The notes under the pieces are model-generated. The model was not told the DNA's origin. It did no database searches and saw only the letters and a list, made by a program, of their open reading frames with translations. From Isosphaera sp. (GTDB taxonomy: Bacteria > Planctomycetota > Planctomycetia > Gemmatales > Gemmataceae), in assembly GCA_013822345.1 (NCBI GenBank), contig PNKH01000046.1:1-54513 (forward strand): DNA of 54,513 bases, written 5' to 3'. The position numbers and the translations under genes were made by a program. How positions within the stretch are numbered: position 1 is the stretch's first letter; every line of letters starts with the position of its first letter. Shown piece by piece: positions 16,095-27,941 of this stretch.

Positions 16095-17171
16095 TCACGC
16101 GACCCGCCACCGCCCCGCGCCCGGGCCGACCGCCAAGCCCAGCCCCGGCTCGGCCGGCGGCGCCAGCTTCCCGCCCTCCGCCCGCGGCCCGCCGGCGAAC
16201 ACGTCCTTGAACCACGCCACTGAGTCGACGTGCGGCACCCCGGCCAGCCCGCACGCCAGGTGGACCCCGACCTCCGGCATCCGGACCGGCGACACCGCCA
16301 CCTGGAACGCCTCGGCGACGGCCGCCACCTTCAGCACCGGGGTGATCCCGCCGAGCCGGCACACGTCAGGGCGGACGGTCCGGACGTGCCCGGCCCGGAT
16401 CGCCCGGAAGAACGCGTCGCGCGCCCCGAACCCGGCCCCGACCGCCAACGGCACCCCGGCCAGCCCGGCCAGCCGCGCGTACCCCACCTCGTCGGCCGCC
16501 GGCAGCGGGTCCTCGAACCAGTCGACCCCGACATCCTCGAAGAACAGGGCCAGCGCCTGGGCGGTGTTCAGGTCGAACCGGCCGTCGGCCGCGACCCCGA
16601 CCCAGGCCCCGTCCCCGAGCCCCTGGGACACCTCCAGCACCCGGTCGGCGTCGGCCTGCACGTCGCCCCCGCCGACCTCCAGCCGCACCCCGGCCGCCCC
16701 GTCCTTCAGCAGCGGCTTGGCGTTCACCACGTCGCGCCCCACGTCCGACCGGAAGAACGGCGCCGCCGGCCGGGCCGCCCCGAGCAACTCCGCCAGCGGC
16801 AGCCCGGCCGCCTTCGCCTTCACGTCCCACAGGGCCACGTCCACCGCCGCGTACGCCCGGGCCGCCAGCCCGGCGAACCCGACCGGCCGGAAGTGCCCCT
16901 CGGCCCGCGCCAGCAGGGCGTCGGTGTGCCGCGGGTCCGCCCCGGCGACGAGCGGCGACACCTCGGTGTCGATCAGCCCGCGGACGGCGGACGCCCCGGG
17001 GCCGAGCAGGTAGGTGAACCCGAGCCCCGTGACGCCGGCGTCGGTGTCGAGGTGGACCAGAACCAGATCGACCGCCGCCGGGCCGGGCGGGGTCGGGTCG
17101 GTGAGCGGGACGCGGGGCGGCTTCCCGAGCGGGACGCGGAGGTGGTCGGTGCGGAGCGCGGTGACGTGCAT
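16095..17171 (-). CDS. enolase-superfamily protein with degenerate active site
   Basis: 358 residues from ATG at 17171. Overall MR/MLE (mandelate racemase-like) architecture: N-terminal capping domain, ALWDVKAKAAGLPLAELLGA, and barrel motifs. Key residues look lost. Where the family has K-x-K the sequence is GVRLEV (Arg163, Glu165). The first metal-ligand strand reads VGVAADGRF with Ala194 in place of Asp. WFEDPL keeps Glu220. The third ligand site reads AVGAGFG with Ala246 where Glu is usual. The barrel scaffold, including RPDVCRLGGIT, is kept. Either a pseudoenzyme or a changed mechanism. Located after the Liv ATPase gene and before ridA. Confidence 0.82.
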   Translation of the reverse strand: MHVTALRTDHLRVPLGKPPRVPLTDPTPPGPAAVDLVLVHLDTDAGVTGLGFTYLLGPGASAVRGLIDTEVSPLVAGADPRHTDALLARAEGHFRPVGFAGLAARAYAAVDVALWDVKAKAAGLPLAELLGAARPAAPFFRSDVGRDVVNAKPLLKDGAAGVRLEVGGGDVQADADRVLEVSQGLGDGAWVGVAADGRFDLNTAQALALFFEDVGVDWFEDPLPAADEVGYARLAGLAGVPLAVGAGFGARDAFFRAIRAGHVRTVRPDVCRLGGITPVLKVAAVAEAFQVAVSPVRMPEVGVHLACGLAGVPHVDSVAWFKDVFAGGPRAEGGKLAPPAEPGLGLAVGPGAGRWRVA

Positions 17172-17180
17172 CAATTCCTT

Positions 17181-17242
17181 CCGTGGCACAGGCCGCCGGA
17201 CCCGTGCCCCTTGACCCACAGGTCTGGAGACCTGTGCCACGG
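17181..17242. repeat. palindrome with nested hairpin
   Basis: Outer arms CCGTGGCACAGG (17181-17192) and CCTGTGCCACGG (17231-17242); nested CACAGGTCT (17217-17225) with AGACCTGTG (17228-17236). The word CACAGG/CCTGTG appears three times, allowing alternative folds. Confidence 0.8.
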
Positions 17243-17250
17243 TAACCCGC

Positions 17251-19038
<1,788 letters not shown>

Positions 19039-19083
19039 GGGGTCCCCGGCACGTCGTCGATCAGCCCCGGGCCGATGTCCCCC

Positions 19084-19190
19084 GAACCCAGGCCGTTGGC
19101 CTGGGCTGAGGGAGGCCGCCCCTTCGGGGCTTGGGGTGGCTGAGGGCCGAAGGCCCGCCCTCCCTCAGCCCAGGCCAACGGCCTGGGTTC
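19084..19190. repeat. palindrome with two tip hairpins, 30-bp perfect arms
   Basis: Arms 19084-19113 and 19161-19190. The interior carries GCCCC-TTC-GGGGC and GGGCCGAAGGCCCG (19144-19157); the latter 14-mer recurs at 29633-29646. It fills the LivM/LivGF gap. Confidence 0.9.
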
Positions 19191-19214
19191 TTCGTCCCCG
19201 GCGCGCTCCCCTTC

Positions 19215-19233
19215 GGGTCGCGGCTAAACGGGT
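19215..19233. repeat. fragment of the TAGCCGCGACGCGGAGT repeat family
   Basis: GGGTCGCGGCTAAACGGG matches one half of the arms at 36665-36688. It covers the TAG stop codon of livM (19224-19226). Confidence 0.65.
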
Positions 19234-20297
19234 TTCGTCGGCTCCTCGTGCAACTCCCGCCGGTGCCGGGCCTCCGGCAGCATCCCCTCGGGGCGGTACC
19301 GCATCATCAGGATCAGCACCGTGCCGAAGATCATCAGCTTCCACCCGCTGACCTTGGTGTACGACGGGCCGCCGGAGCCGACGTGCTCCTGGATCAGGTT
19401 GTCCAGGACGTTGGTGGCGACCCGGTCGAACCCCATCAGCAGGAGAGTACCGAGCAGCACCCCGGGGCGGTTCCCGAGCCCACCGAGGATGACGCAGCAG
19501 ACCATCGTCATCGACAGGGTGAAGTCGAACCCCTGGGGGTTGCCGGTCCCCTGCAGGGCGATCGCGTACAGGGCCCCGGCCAGCCCCGCCAGCCCGGCCC
19601 CGACGGCGATGGCGGCGAGCTTCAGCCGGGCCGGGTTCAGCCCGGTGCAGGCGGCGGCCAACTCGTCCTCCCGCAGGGCCACCCACGCCCGCCCGAGCCG
19701 GCTCCGCTCCAGGTTCCGGAGGAACAGCATCACCAGCCCGAGGACCCCCAGGGCGAGGAAGTACAGGTACGGGTACCGGTACCACCGCACCCCCCACCCC
19801 GGGAACAGCCGCCACCCCGACAGGTCCGCGTCCTCCGCCACCCCCGGGACCGGCCCTGCCCCGATCGGGTTCATCCCCTTCGTCCCCTCGGTGATCGCGT
19901 CCAGGTTGCGGATCGCGTACAGGGTGATCAGCCCGAACCCGAGGGTGACCAGGGCCAGGTAGTCCCCGCGGAGGCGCAGGACCGGGGCGGTGGTGGCCAC
20001 CCCGGCGGCGGCGGCGGCCAGGGTGGCGGCCGTGGCGGCCACCAGGAAGCTCTGCCCGAACGGGAAGTACGGGACCGTGAGGATGCCGACGGTGTACGCC
20101 CCGATCCCGAAGAACGCCGCGATCCCCAGGTGCAGGAGCCCGGCGTACCCGATCACCACGTTCAGCCCAAGGGCCAGGACCGCGTAGACGAACAGGACGG
20201 TGAACTGCTCCCCCCGGTTCGGCTCGGCGACCGGCAGGAACGGGTACGCGGCCAGGAGCACGAACAGGGCCGGGACCCAGTACCGCCCGGGGCTCAT
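19224..20297 (-). CDS. livM: branched-chain amino-acid-type ABC permease LivM
   Basis: 357 residues, about ten membrane segments. Marks include LNVVIGYAGLLHLGIAAFFG near the N-terminus and the transmission loop LNPARLKLAAIAVGAGLAG, standard in LivM. ATG at 20297 overlaps the livH stop as ATGA, which fixes the start; a longer in-frame reading comes from livH itself. Forms the translocation pore with LivH in the inner membrane and contacts the fused ATPase. The C-terminal tail (RRELHEEPTKPV) ends in a stop that lies in a repeat fragment. Confidence 0.93.
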   Translation of the reverse strand: MSPGRYWVPALFVLLAAYPFLPVAEPNRGEQFTVLFVYAVLALGLNVVIGYAGLLHLGIAAFFGIGAYTVGILTVPYFPFGQSFLVAATAATLAAAAAGVATTAPVLRLRGDYLALVTLGFGLITLYAIRNLDAITEGTKGMNPIGAGPVPGVAEDADLSGWRLFPGWGVRWYRYPYLYFLALGVLGLVMLFLRNLERSRLGRAWVALREDELAAACTGLNPARLKLAAIAVGAGLAGLAGALYAIALQGTGNPQGFDFTLSMTMVCCVILGGLGNRPGVLLGTLLLMGFDRVATNVLDNLIQEHVGSGGPSYTKVSGWKLMIFGTVLILMMRYRPEGMLPEARHRRELHEEPTKPV

Positions 20298-21250
20298 ACC
20301 TTCTCCCGGGTGCGGGCCCCGAGCAGGCCGGCAGGGCGGAACACGAGGATGACGATGAGGATGGCGAAGACGGTGGCCTCGCTCCACTTCGCCCCGAGGT
20401 ACGCCTTCGACAGCTCCCCGACGACCCCGATGACCAGCCCGCCGACGACCGCCCCGGGGATGTTCCCGACCCCCCCGAGGACGGCCGCGGTGAACGCGTA
20501 CAGCCCGTTCTGGAACCCCATCTGGAAGTCCACCGCCTTGATGTACAGGCCGTAGACGACGGCCGCCACCCCGGCCAGGGCCCCGCCGAGGGCGAACGTG
20601 GCGGACACCACCCGGTCCACGTCCACCCCCATGAGCCGGGCGGCGGTCGGGTTCTGGGCGGTCGCCCGCATGGCCTTGCCGAGCGGGGTGTACCGGACGA
20701 ACAGGGTGAGGGCGAGCATGGCCGGAGCGGTCACCCCGACCACCATCACGTCCTTCCAGGTGAGGCGGAGCCCGTCCGAGGCCAGCAGGTTGGTGTCCGG
20801 GATGAGGTCCGGGAACTTGACCGGGCTGGGCCCCTTCCAGAACAGCCCGAGGTTGACGAAGACGAAGCTGACCCCGACGGCGGAGACGATGGCGGTCAGC
20901 TTCGGGCTGGCCCGGAGCGGCCGGTACACCACCCGGTCGGCGGCCACGTTCAGGGCGGCGCAGAACAGGGCGGCGGCCGCGATCCCGCCGGCGACCATCC
21001 AGGCCAGCAGGTACGCCGGGGCGGAGGCCGCGAAGGCGGGGTCGGTCAGCCCGGACCAGGCGAGGTGGGTGACGGCCAGGAACGCCCCCAGCATGAACAG
21101 GTCGCCGTGGGCGAAGTTGATCAGCTCGATGATCCCGTAGACCATCGTGTACCCGAGGGCGATCAGGGCGTACAGGGAGCCCATGACCAGCCCGGTCACG
21201 AGGAACTGCCCGAACCCGGCGGCCTCGGCCTGGGCGAACAACTCCGGCAT
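20294..21250 (-). CDS. livH: branched-chain amino-acid-type ABC permease LivH
   Basis: 318 residues. Classic LivH opening LVTGLVMGSLYALIALGYTM followed by IIELINFAHGDLFMLGAF; the ATPase-contact loop is AARLMGVDVDRVVSATFALGG. About eight or nine membrane segments. The ATG at 21250 follows the binding-protein stop by 20 bp; ends in a 4-bp overlap with livM. Inner-membrane permease of the same importer. Confidence 0.94.
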   Translation of the reverse strand: MPELFAQAEAAGFGQFLVTGLVMGSLYALIALGYTMVYGIIELINFAHGDLFMLGAFLAVTHLAWSGLTDPAFAASAPAYLLAWMVAGGIAAAALFCAALNVAADRVVYRPLRASPKLTAIVSAVGVSFVFVNLGLFWKGPSPVKFPDLIPDTNLLASDGLRLTWKDVMVVGVTAPAMLALTLFVRYTPLGKAMRATAQNPTAARLMGVDVDRVVSATFALGGALAGVAAVVYGLYIKAVDFQMGFQNGLYAFTAAVLGGVGNIPGAVVGGLVIGVVGELSKAYLGAKWSEATVFAILIVILVFRPAGLLGARTREKV

Positions 21251-21270
21251 CGGACCCCCAGCCGGCGCGG

Positions 21271-22482
21271 TCACTCGGAGACGGTCCGGACCGGCTTGAA
21301 CGGCCAGCCCTCGACCTTGCTGACGGTCAGCACCTTCAGGGTGGTGTCCCCGTCCGGGTCGAAGCTCCACTTCCCGAGGGCGCCCTTGTCGAAGTCCTTG
21401 GTGGCCAGGACCGCCTCCCGGATCGCCTCCCGGTCCTTCCTCCCGACCTTCTTGATCGCCTCCAGGACGACTTTGGCGGCCTCGTACCCGTACACCGCGT
21501 ACGCCTCCGGGTCGGCCCCGTGCTTCTCCTTGTACTTCCGGACGAACTCGGCCCCGGCCCCTTTCAGCTGGGACGGGTCGAACCCGCCGACGGTGGCGTA
21601 GCACGGGACCGCCTTGACCGTGTCCAGCCCGGCCGCGTCCACGAACGACTTCTCGTAGCACCCGTCCGGGACCATGAGCGGGCAGGTCAGCCCCTCCCCC
21701 TTCATGTCGATGGCGATCTGCGGCCCCTTGGTCACCGTGGTCCCGCCGAAGTACAGGAGGTCGGGGTTCTTCCCCTTGATGGTGGCGATCACGGTCTTGA
21801 AGTTCTGCTGGCTGGCGACGATGCTGTCGTGCCCGAGCACCTCGATGCCCAGATCCCCGCACTTCTTGATGAACAGCCCGGCGATCCCAGACCCGTACAG
21901 CTCCTTGTCGTCCAGGACGTACACCCGCTTGGCCCCCAGCACCTCCTTGGCGAAGACCGCGCTGAGCGGCCCCTGGACGAAGTCGTTCGGGCAGACCCGG
22001 CAGAAGGTCACCTTCCCCGACTTGCGGAAGATGTCCGGCTTCCCGGACTGGTCCCCGGGGACCTTCTTGGTCAGTTGGACCGACGTGCAGGCGGGGGAAA
22101 TCTGGACGAGCCCGGCCTCGTTCAGGATCGGCATCGAGTTCTCGGCCGCCCCCGAGTTGTACGGGCCGATGAACGCCATCACGTTCGGGTCGTTCGCCGC
22201 CTCCCGGGCGTTATCCTTCTCCTTCGCCGCGTCCCACCCGCCTTGGGCGGCGGTCGCGTCGTCCATGTCCTGGTGGCGGAGCTTCATCCCGGCGACCTCG
22301 CCGCCCGACTCCTCCAGCGCCATCTTCAGGCCGTTGACGATCGACTCCGTCTGCCCCTGGGCGATCCCGGTCCGCGGCAGGCTGGACGCGATCACGACCG
22401 TGTCCTTGCTCCCGCCGCACCCCCCCAGGAGGAGCGACCCGGCCCCGCCGGCCGCGGCGGTGAGGAACTTGCGACGGTCCAC
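21271..22482 (-). CDS. Liv-type periplasmic substrate-binding lipoprotein
   Basis: 403 residues from a GTG at 22482, chosen because GGGAG lies just upstream and the protein then begins MDRRKFLTAAAGGAGSLLL, a twin-arginine-like signal leading to lipobox LLGGC. The mature domain is a type I periplasmic binding fold (Peripla_BP_6): DTVVIASSLPRTGIAQGQ, VMAFIGPYNSGAAENSMPIL, KRVYVLDDKELYGSG, EAYAVYGYEAAKVV. First gene of the importer operon, with a good promoter candidate upstream. Substrate is probably an amino acid or related amide or urea compound; specificity cannot be read. Confidence 0.92.
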   Translation of the reverse strand: MDRRKFLTAAAGGAGSLLLGGCGGSKDTVVIASSLPRTGIAQGQTESIVNGLKMALEESGGEVAGMKLRHQDMDDATAAQGGWDAAKEKDNAREAANDPNVMAFIGPYNSGAAENSMPILNEAGLVQISPACTSVQLTKKVPGDQSGKPDIFRKSGKVTFCRVCPNDFVQGPLSAVFAKEVLGAKRVYVLDDKELYGSGIAGLFIKKCGDLGIEVLGHDSIVASQQNFKTVIATIKGKNPDLLYFGGTTVTKGPQIAIDMKGEGLTCPLMVPDGCYEKSFVDAAGLDTVKAVPCYATVGGFDPSQLKGAGAEFVRKYKEKHGADPEAYAVYGYEAAKVVLEAIKKVGRKDREAIREAVLATKDFDKGALGKWSFDPDGDTTLKVLTVSKVEGWPFKPVRTVSE

Positions 22483-22519
22483 GGTGAACTCCCGGTGAGG
22501 GCGGGGTGGGGCCAGCGAG

Positions 22520-22548
22520 AATCTAGGGGCGGGCGGGGCGCCCGTCAA
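22520..22548 (-). promoter_or_regulatory. sigma70-type promoter of the Liv importer operon
   Basis: Minus strand TTGACG (22548-22543), 17-base spacer, TAGATT (22525-22520), about 40 bases before the GTG start. Five and four of six matches with ideal spacing: the best promoter candidate in the window. Confidence 0.55.
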
Positions 22549-22582
22549 CGACCCGGTCCCGAACCCGGACGCGCATTCCCGG

Positions 22583-23224
22583 TCACGGCTTCCGCCGCGG
22601 GTCGAAGTCGTACACCACCGGGGCCGCCCAGTTCTTCAGGTGCCGGGCCGCGAACCGGTCGTGGACCGGGTCGGCGAGGTATGCCCGCACCCCGGCCGCG
22701 TCGTCGAACAGGAGCACCAGGGCGACGGCGTAGTCGGTGGCCGCGTCCGGCGTCGCCTTCGCCGCCGGCTTCCCGGCCCACAGCCCGCGGACGCCCTTGA
22801 TCTTCGCCAGCTGGGCGACCGCGTCGTCGATCAGGTCCTGGGCGGCGCCGCGGGGCGTGTCCGGCTTCGCCTTCAGGATGACGACGTGGACCAGGCCGGC
22901 GTCGCGGAACCCCTCGACCGTGTCGCGGAGGGCCTTGATCGTCCGGTCGTCGCCGTCGTTCTTCTCCTTTTTGAGCTGGGCCTGGAGGCGGTTGTTCTCG
23001 GCCTCGGCCTTGTTCAGGGCGGCCTTGAGCTGGGCGACATCCTGCTTGAGGGCGGCCGCCTGCTTCTCGGCCTGGGCGGCGTCCTGGAGGGCGGCCTTGA
23101 GCCGCTTCTCGATGGCGTCGTCCTTCTTGTCCTTGTCCTTCGGGACTTGGGCGGAGAGGGGCCCGGCGACGAGGGCGGCGGAAACGGCGAACAGCCCGGC
23201 GCACAGGGCGTACCGGCGTGGCAT
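22583..23224 (-). CDS. exported coiled-coil protein with Dabb-like domain
   Basis: 213 residues. Signal peptide RRYALCAGLFAVSAALVAGP ending near PLSAQ; then a Lys/Glu/Ala-rich coiled coil (about residues 35-95); then a stress-responsive A/B-barrel-like domain starting GLVHVVILKAKPD and containing AVALVLLFDDAAGVRAYLAD and a C-terminal VVYDFDPRRK. Dabb domains are small dimeric barrels of unknown function in bacteria. ATG at 23224. Lies 76 bp after the exported propeller gene on the same strand; possibly one unit. Confidence 0.75.
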   Translation of the reverse strand: MPRRYALCAGLFAVSAALVAGPLSAQVPKDKDKKDDAIEKRLKAALQDAAQAEKQAAALKQDVAQLKAALNKAEAENNRLQAQLKKEKNDGDDRTIKALRDTVEGFRDAGLVHVVILKAKPDTPRGAAQDLIDDAVAQLAKIKGVRGLWAGKPAAKATPDAATDYAVALVLLFDDAAGVRAYLADPVHDRFAARHLKNWAAPVVYDFDPRRKP

Positions 23225-23300
23225 GGCGGCGGCTCCGGGAGGGGGCTTACATGAATGATGACCGACCGCCGGGCGGGGGGGAAGGGAAATCCCGCCGGCG

Positions 23301-25328
23301 TCACTTCGCGGCCAGGTCCCAGACGAGGGCGGTGCCGTCCTGGTAGCCGACGACGAGGCTCTTGCCGTCCGGGCCGAACGCGGCCGCGGTCGGGCGCGAC
23401 ACCCCGCCGTCGTACACCACCGGCTTGACCCGCCCCGACTCCGCGTCGCACACCCGCACCCCCGTCCCCGCCCCGCCCCACACCGCGACCCGCTTCCCGT
23501 CCGGGCTGTACCGGGCCACGTTCCCGCCGAGCTTCCCCAGTTCGTGCTCCGCAACGCACCGCCCGGTCTTCACGTCGAACGTCCGCAGCGTGACCACGAA
23601 GGTCCGCTCGTCCTGTTGGGCGACGGCGATCCGGCGGCCGTCCGCCGAGGCCGCCAGCCGGTGCTCCGCCCGGGAGCCGTTGCGGACCTTCTCCGGGCCG
23701 ACGACAACCTGGCACGCCTCCTTGCCGGTGTCCGTCGCGTACCCGGTCACCACGTCGTCGGTGCCGACGAACAACATCGCCCCGTCGCCCGACAGGGCCA
23801 GCGGCGGCAGCGTGTGCCCGTCGAACACCCGCACCTCCGGCCCGGCAGGTACGTCCCAGGTGCGGAGCGACTTCCCGGCCGGGCCGTCGTACACCTCGGC
23901 GACGACCGCCTTCCGGGCCGGGTCGGCGCGGACCCCGACGACCCGGTTTCCGTCGTGGGAGAGGACGTGGTGGGGGATCTTGTCGCCCATCGGCATTCGC
24001 CAGGCGAAGGCCTGCTTGTCGGGGTCCCAGGCGACCAGGTCGGCCGTCTTCCCGTCCCGTCCGAACGCGGCCCAGGTGAGCCGGCCGCCGAGGGCCGGGG
24101 CGTGAAGCCCGAGGGTGTCGCGGATCTCCGGCGGGGCGGCGACCGCCTTCCGCCCGCCGTCCGGCCCCCAGGTCGTGACCTCCCAGGTGTCGGCCGTGAT
24201 GACCCGGTCGCCGGCCGGGGAGAACCCCACCCACGTGACCCGCCCGGCGTGTCCGGGCGGCACGGCCGGCGGCTTCCCGGTAGCCGCGTCGTACACCTGG
24301 ATCCGGCCGGCCGCCGGGGGACAGACGGCGATCCGCGCCCCGTCGGGGGACACGACGATCTGGCCGTCGGCCGGGATCGGCGCGACCCAGTCGCGCTTGC
24401 GGGCGGCGACGTCCCAGCGGGACAGCGTGAAGACGAACGGCCCCGGCGGGCGCACCGCCAGCGCGGCGACGACGACCGCGTCCTGGCCGACGAACCGGAA
24501 GTACGTCGGCCGGCCCCCGACGTCGAGCTTCCCGACCACCCGGTTCGCGGCGGCGTCGTGGACGGTGAGATGGGTGTGGTACTCGAGCTCTCGCCCCGCC
24601 CCGGGCCCGTCCTTCGCCACCCCCGCCCCGCGCGTCAGCACCCACTTCCCGTCCGGCGACGCGTCCAGCAGGTTCGTCCGCCCGTCCGTCCCGGCCAGGT
24701 CGGGGAGCGCCTTCCCGGTCGCCACCTCCCACCGGCGGATCGGCTTCCCGATCTCGCGGACGTACAGCGTCTTCCCGTCCGGCGACGGCCGCGCCCCGGC
24801 CCCGTACGTCTTCTCGACCCCGGCGGCGTGGAGCCGCTTCCCGGTATCGACCGCGTACACCTCCACCACCTTCCCGGCCACCGAGACCGCGGACAGGTAC
24901 TTCCCGTCGGGTGTGACGGCCAGGGGCGGGATCTGTGGCGGGTAGGTGTAATTCTCGAACCCGGCCCGGCCGTCGCACGGGATCCGGCTCACCTCGCGGC
25001 CGTCGGCCAGTTCCCGGACGACGACCCCCCCGCCCCCGCCGGAGAAGAGCCGGCCGCCCGCCGTCGCCGGGGCGTACGTACCCCCGCCGGGGAGCGGCCT
25101 CGTCGGCAGCGCCCGCCCGGTGTCGGGGTCCCACGCGAACAGCTTGTCGCCGTCCGGGGCGAGGAGTTGCTTCCCGTCGGCCGAGAAGGTCAGCGCTTGC
25201 AGCCGGTCGCCGAACAGCACGACCGACCCGAGGCGGGCGGTCGCCCCTTTCGGGAGGGGGTCCGGCGGCGGCGCGGCGGTGGCCGTCGCGGCGGCGAAGA
25301 GGACGGGCACCCACAAGAGACGTGACAC
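23301..25328 (-). CDS. exported WD40-like beta-propeller protein
   Basis: 675 residues with a short signal peptide (LLWVPVLFAAATATA). Many propeller blades are visible as S-P-D-G-K / L-A-W-D units: FSADGKQLLAPDGDKLFAWD, VTPDGKYLSAVSV, ASPDGKWVLTR, YSPDGKRVAVWGG, FGPDGKSLVVGYQDGTALVW. Enough for two propellers. Likely a periplasmic or surface interaction platform. No catalytic domain is fused. ATG at 25328. The 73-bp gap to atpC holds no palindrome. Confidence 0.85.
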   Translation of the reverse strand: MSRLLWVPVLFAAATATAAPPPDPLPKGATARLGSVVLFGDRLQALTFSADGKQLLAPDGDKLFAWDPDTGRALPTRPLPGGGTYAPATAGGRLFSGGGGGVVVRELADGREVSRIPCDGRAGFENYTYPPQIPPLAVTPDGKYLSAVSVAGKVVEVYAVDTGKRLHAAGVEKTYGAGARPSPDGKTLYVREIGKPIRRWEVATGKALPDLAGTDGRTNLLDASPDGKWVLTRGAGVAKDGPGAGRELEYHTHLTVHDAAANRVVGKLDVGGRPTYFRFVGQDAVVVAALAVRPPGPFVFTLSRWDVAARKRDWVAPIPADGQIVVSPDGARIAVCPPAAGRIQVYDAATGKPPAVPPGHAGRVTWVGFSPAGDRVITADTWEVTTWGPDGGRKAVAAPPEIRDTLGLHAPALGGRLTWAAFGRDGKTADLVAWDPDKQAFAWRMPMGDKIPHHVLSHDGNRVVGVRADPARKAVVAEVYDGPAGKSLRTWDVPAGPEVRVFDGHTLPPLALSGDGAMLFVGTDDVVTGYATDTGKEACQVVVGPEKVRNGSRAEHRLAASADGRRIAVAQQDERTFVVTLRTFDVKTGRCVAEHELGKLGGNVARYSPDGKRVAVWGGAGTGVRVCDAESGRVKPVVYDGGVSRPTAAAFGPDGKSLVVGYQDGTALVWDLAAK

Positions 25329-25401
25329 GACACACCTCGTGGGACGGGGACGTGAACTCGGTACCCCGCACCCCAGACGAGTCCCAGCCCGACTCCTAAC
25401 C

Positions 25402-25809
25402 TCAAGCCTTCGCGGCGACCTGCTTCATCCCGCGGGCGCGCTCCTGCGCCTTCGTCTTGTTCGCCCGCTCCACCGCGTTCCCCGACGGCAACGCCTCCGC
25501 CTCCGCCGCAGCCGCGGCCGCCTTGTCCGCCGTCACCTCCGCCGCCGGCACCGCACGGGCGGTCAGCACCGTCACCACGTCCGCCCGCACCTGCACGAAC
25601 CCCGCCTCGACGAAGTACCGCCGCGTCCCGGCCGCCGTCGTCAGCCGCAACTCGCCAGCCCCGAGCCGGCCGATCAGCGCGGCGCGACCCGGCTGCACCC
25701 CGAGTTCGCCGTCGAACAGCGGGACGGTGACGTACGTCGCCGGCTCGTCCAGCACCGCCTTCTCGGGGGTGACCACCACGCACCGGACCGTCTTGCCCGT
25801 CTCAGCCAT
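25402..25809 (-). CDS. atpC: F1Fo ATP synthase epsilon subunit
   Basis: 135 residues. The N-terminal beta-sandwich is clear (VRCVVVTPEKAVLDEPATYV, PLFDGELGVQPGRAALIG, RRYFVEAGFVQV). The C-terminal helical part is Ala/Lys-rich and degenerate. It couples rotation of gamma to the c-ring and may inhibit ATP hydrolysis. Last gene of the atp operon, separated from atpD by a 34-bp-arm palindrome. Confidence 0.93.
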   Translation of the reverse strand: MAETGKTVRCVVVTPEKAVLDEPATYVTVPLFDGELGVQPGRAALIGRLGAGELRLTTAAGTRRYFVEAGFVQVRADVVTVLTARAVPAAEVTADKAAAAAAEAEALPSGNAVERANKTKAQERARGMKQVAAKA

Positions 25810-25832
25810 GTGTCACCCTCGGAGTCGGAAGA

Positions 25833-27442
<1,610 letters not shown>

Positions 27443-27447
<5 letters not shown>

Positions 27448-27919
27448 ACCGCGGGACCAGGAAGCTCAGGTGGTGGGCGCAGTGCAGCAGGTTCACGCGG
27501 AACCACTCGTCGCGGGTCAGCGCCCCGAGCAGCGGGGACGGCTTCGGCGGGTCCGGGTGGGCCGCCATCCGCCCGGCCGTCCGCCGCAGCTCCGCGACCG
27601 CCCCCGCCGCGTCGCCGCCCGGCGGCGGGACGGTCTGCTTGAGCGTCGGCGCCCCGGCGGGCATCCCGCCGGTCGCCAGCATCTTCCGCAGCGTCCGCCG
27701 GCCGATCGTGTTCCGCAGCGCCCAGAACAGGACCCGCACCGGGACCCACTGCCGGGGGAACCCGTCCATCGGGAACCGCATCCACTCGGCCAGGTGCCCG
27801 CAGCACTGGGCGAGGTCCCAGTTCCCGGCCCGGTCGTACCCCCGCGCCAGCAGGTTCTCGGCGTCCGCCACCGCCTCGTCGAGGGTGGCGAAGGTCAGCT
27901 TCCGGCGCCCGACCGCCAT
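27443..27919 (-). CDS. DUF1569 (DinB-like fold) protein inside the atp operon
   Basis: 158 residues. DUF1569 pattern is WDLAQCCGHLAEWMRFPMDG with the first His, and NLLHCAHHLSFLVP at the end with the other conserved His residues, a possible metal site on a four-helix bundle. The function of the family is unknown. It sits between atpG (22 bp upstream) and atpD on the same strand, so it is transcribed with the ATP synthase, yet it is not a known subunit. Stop codon lies in a palindrome. Confidence 0.85.
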
Positions 27920-27941
27920 CGCGCTCCCCTCCGGGGGCGGG

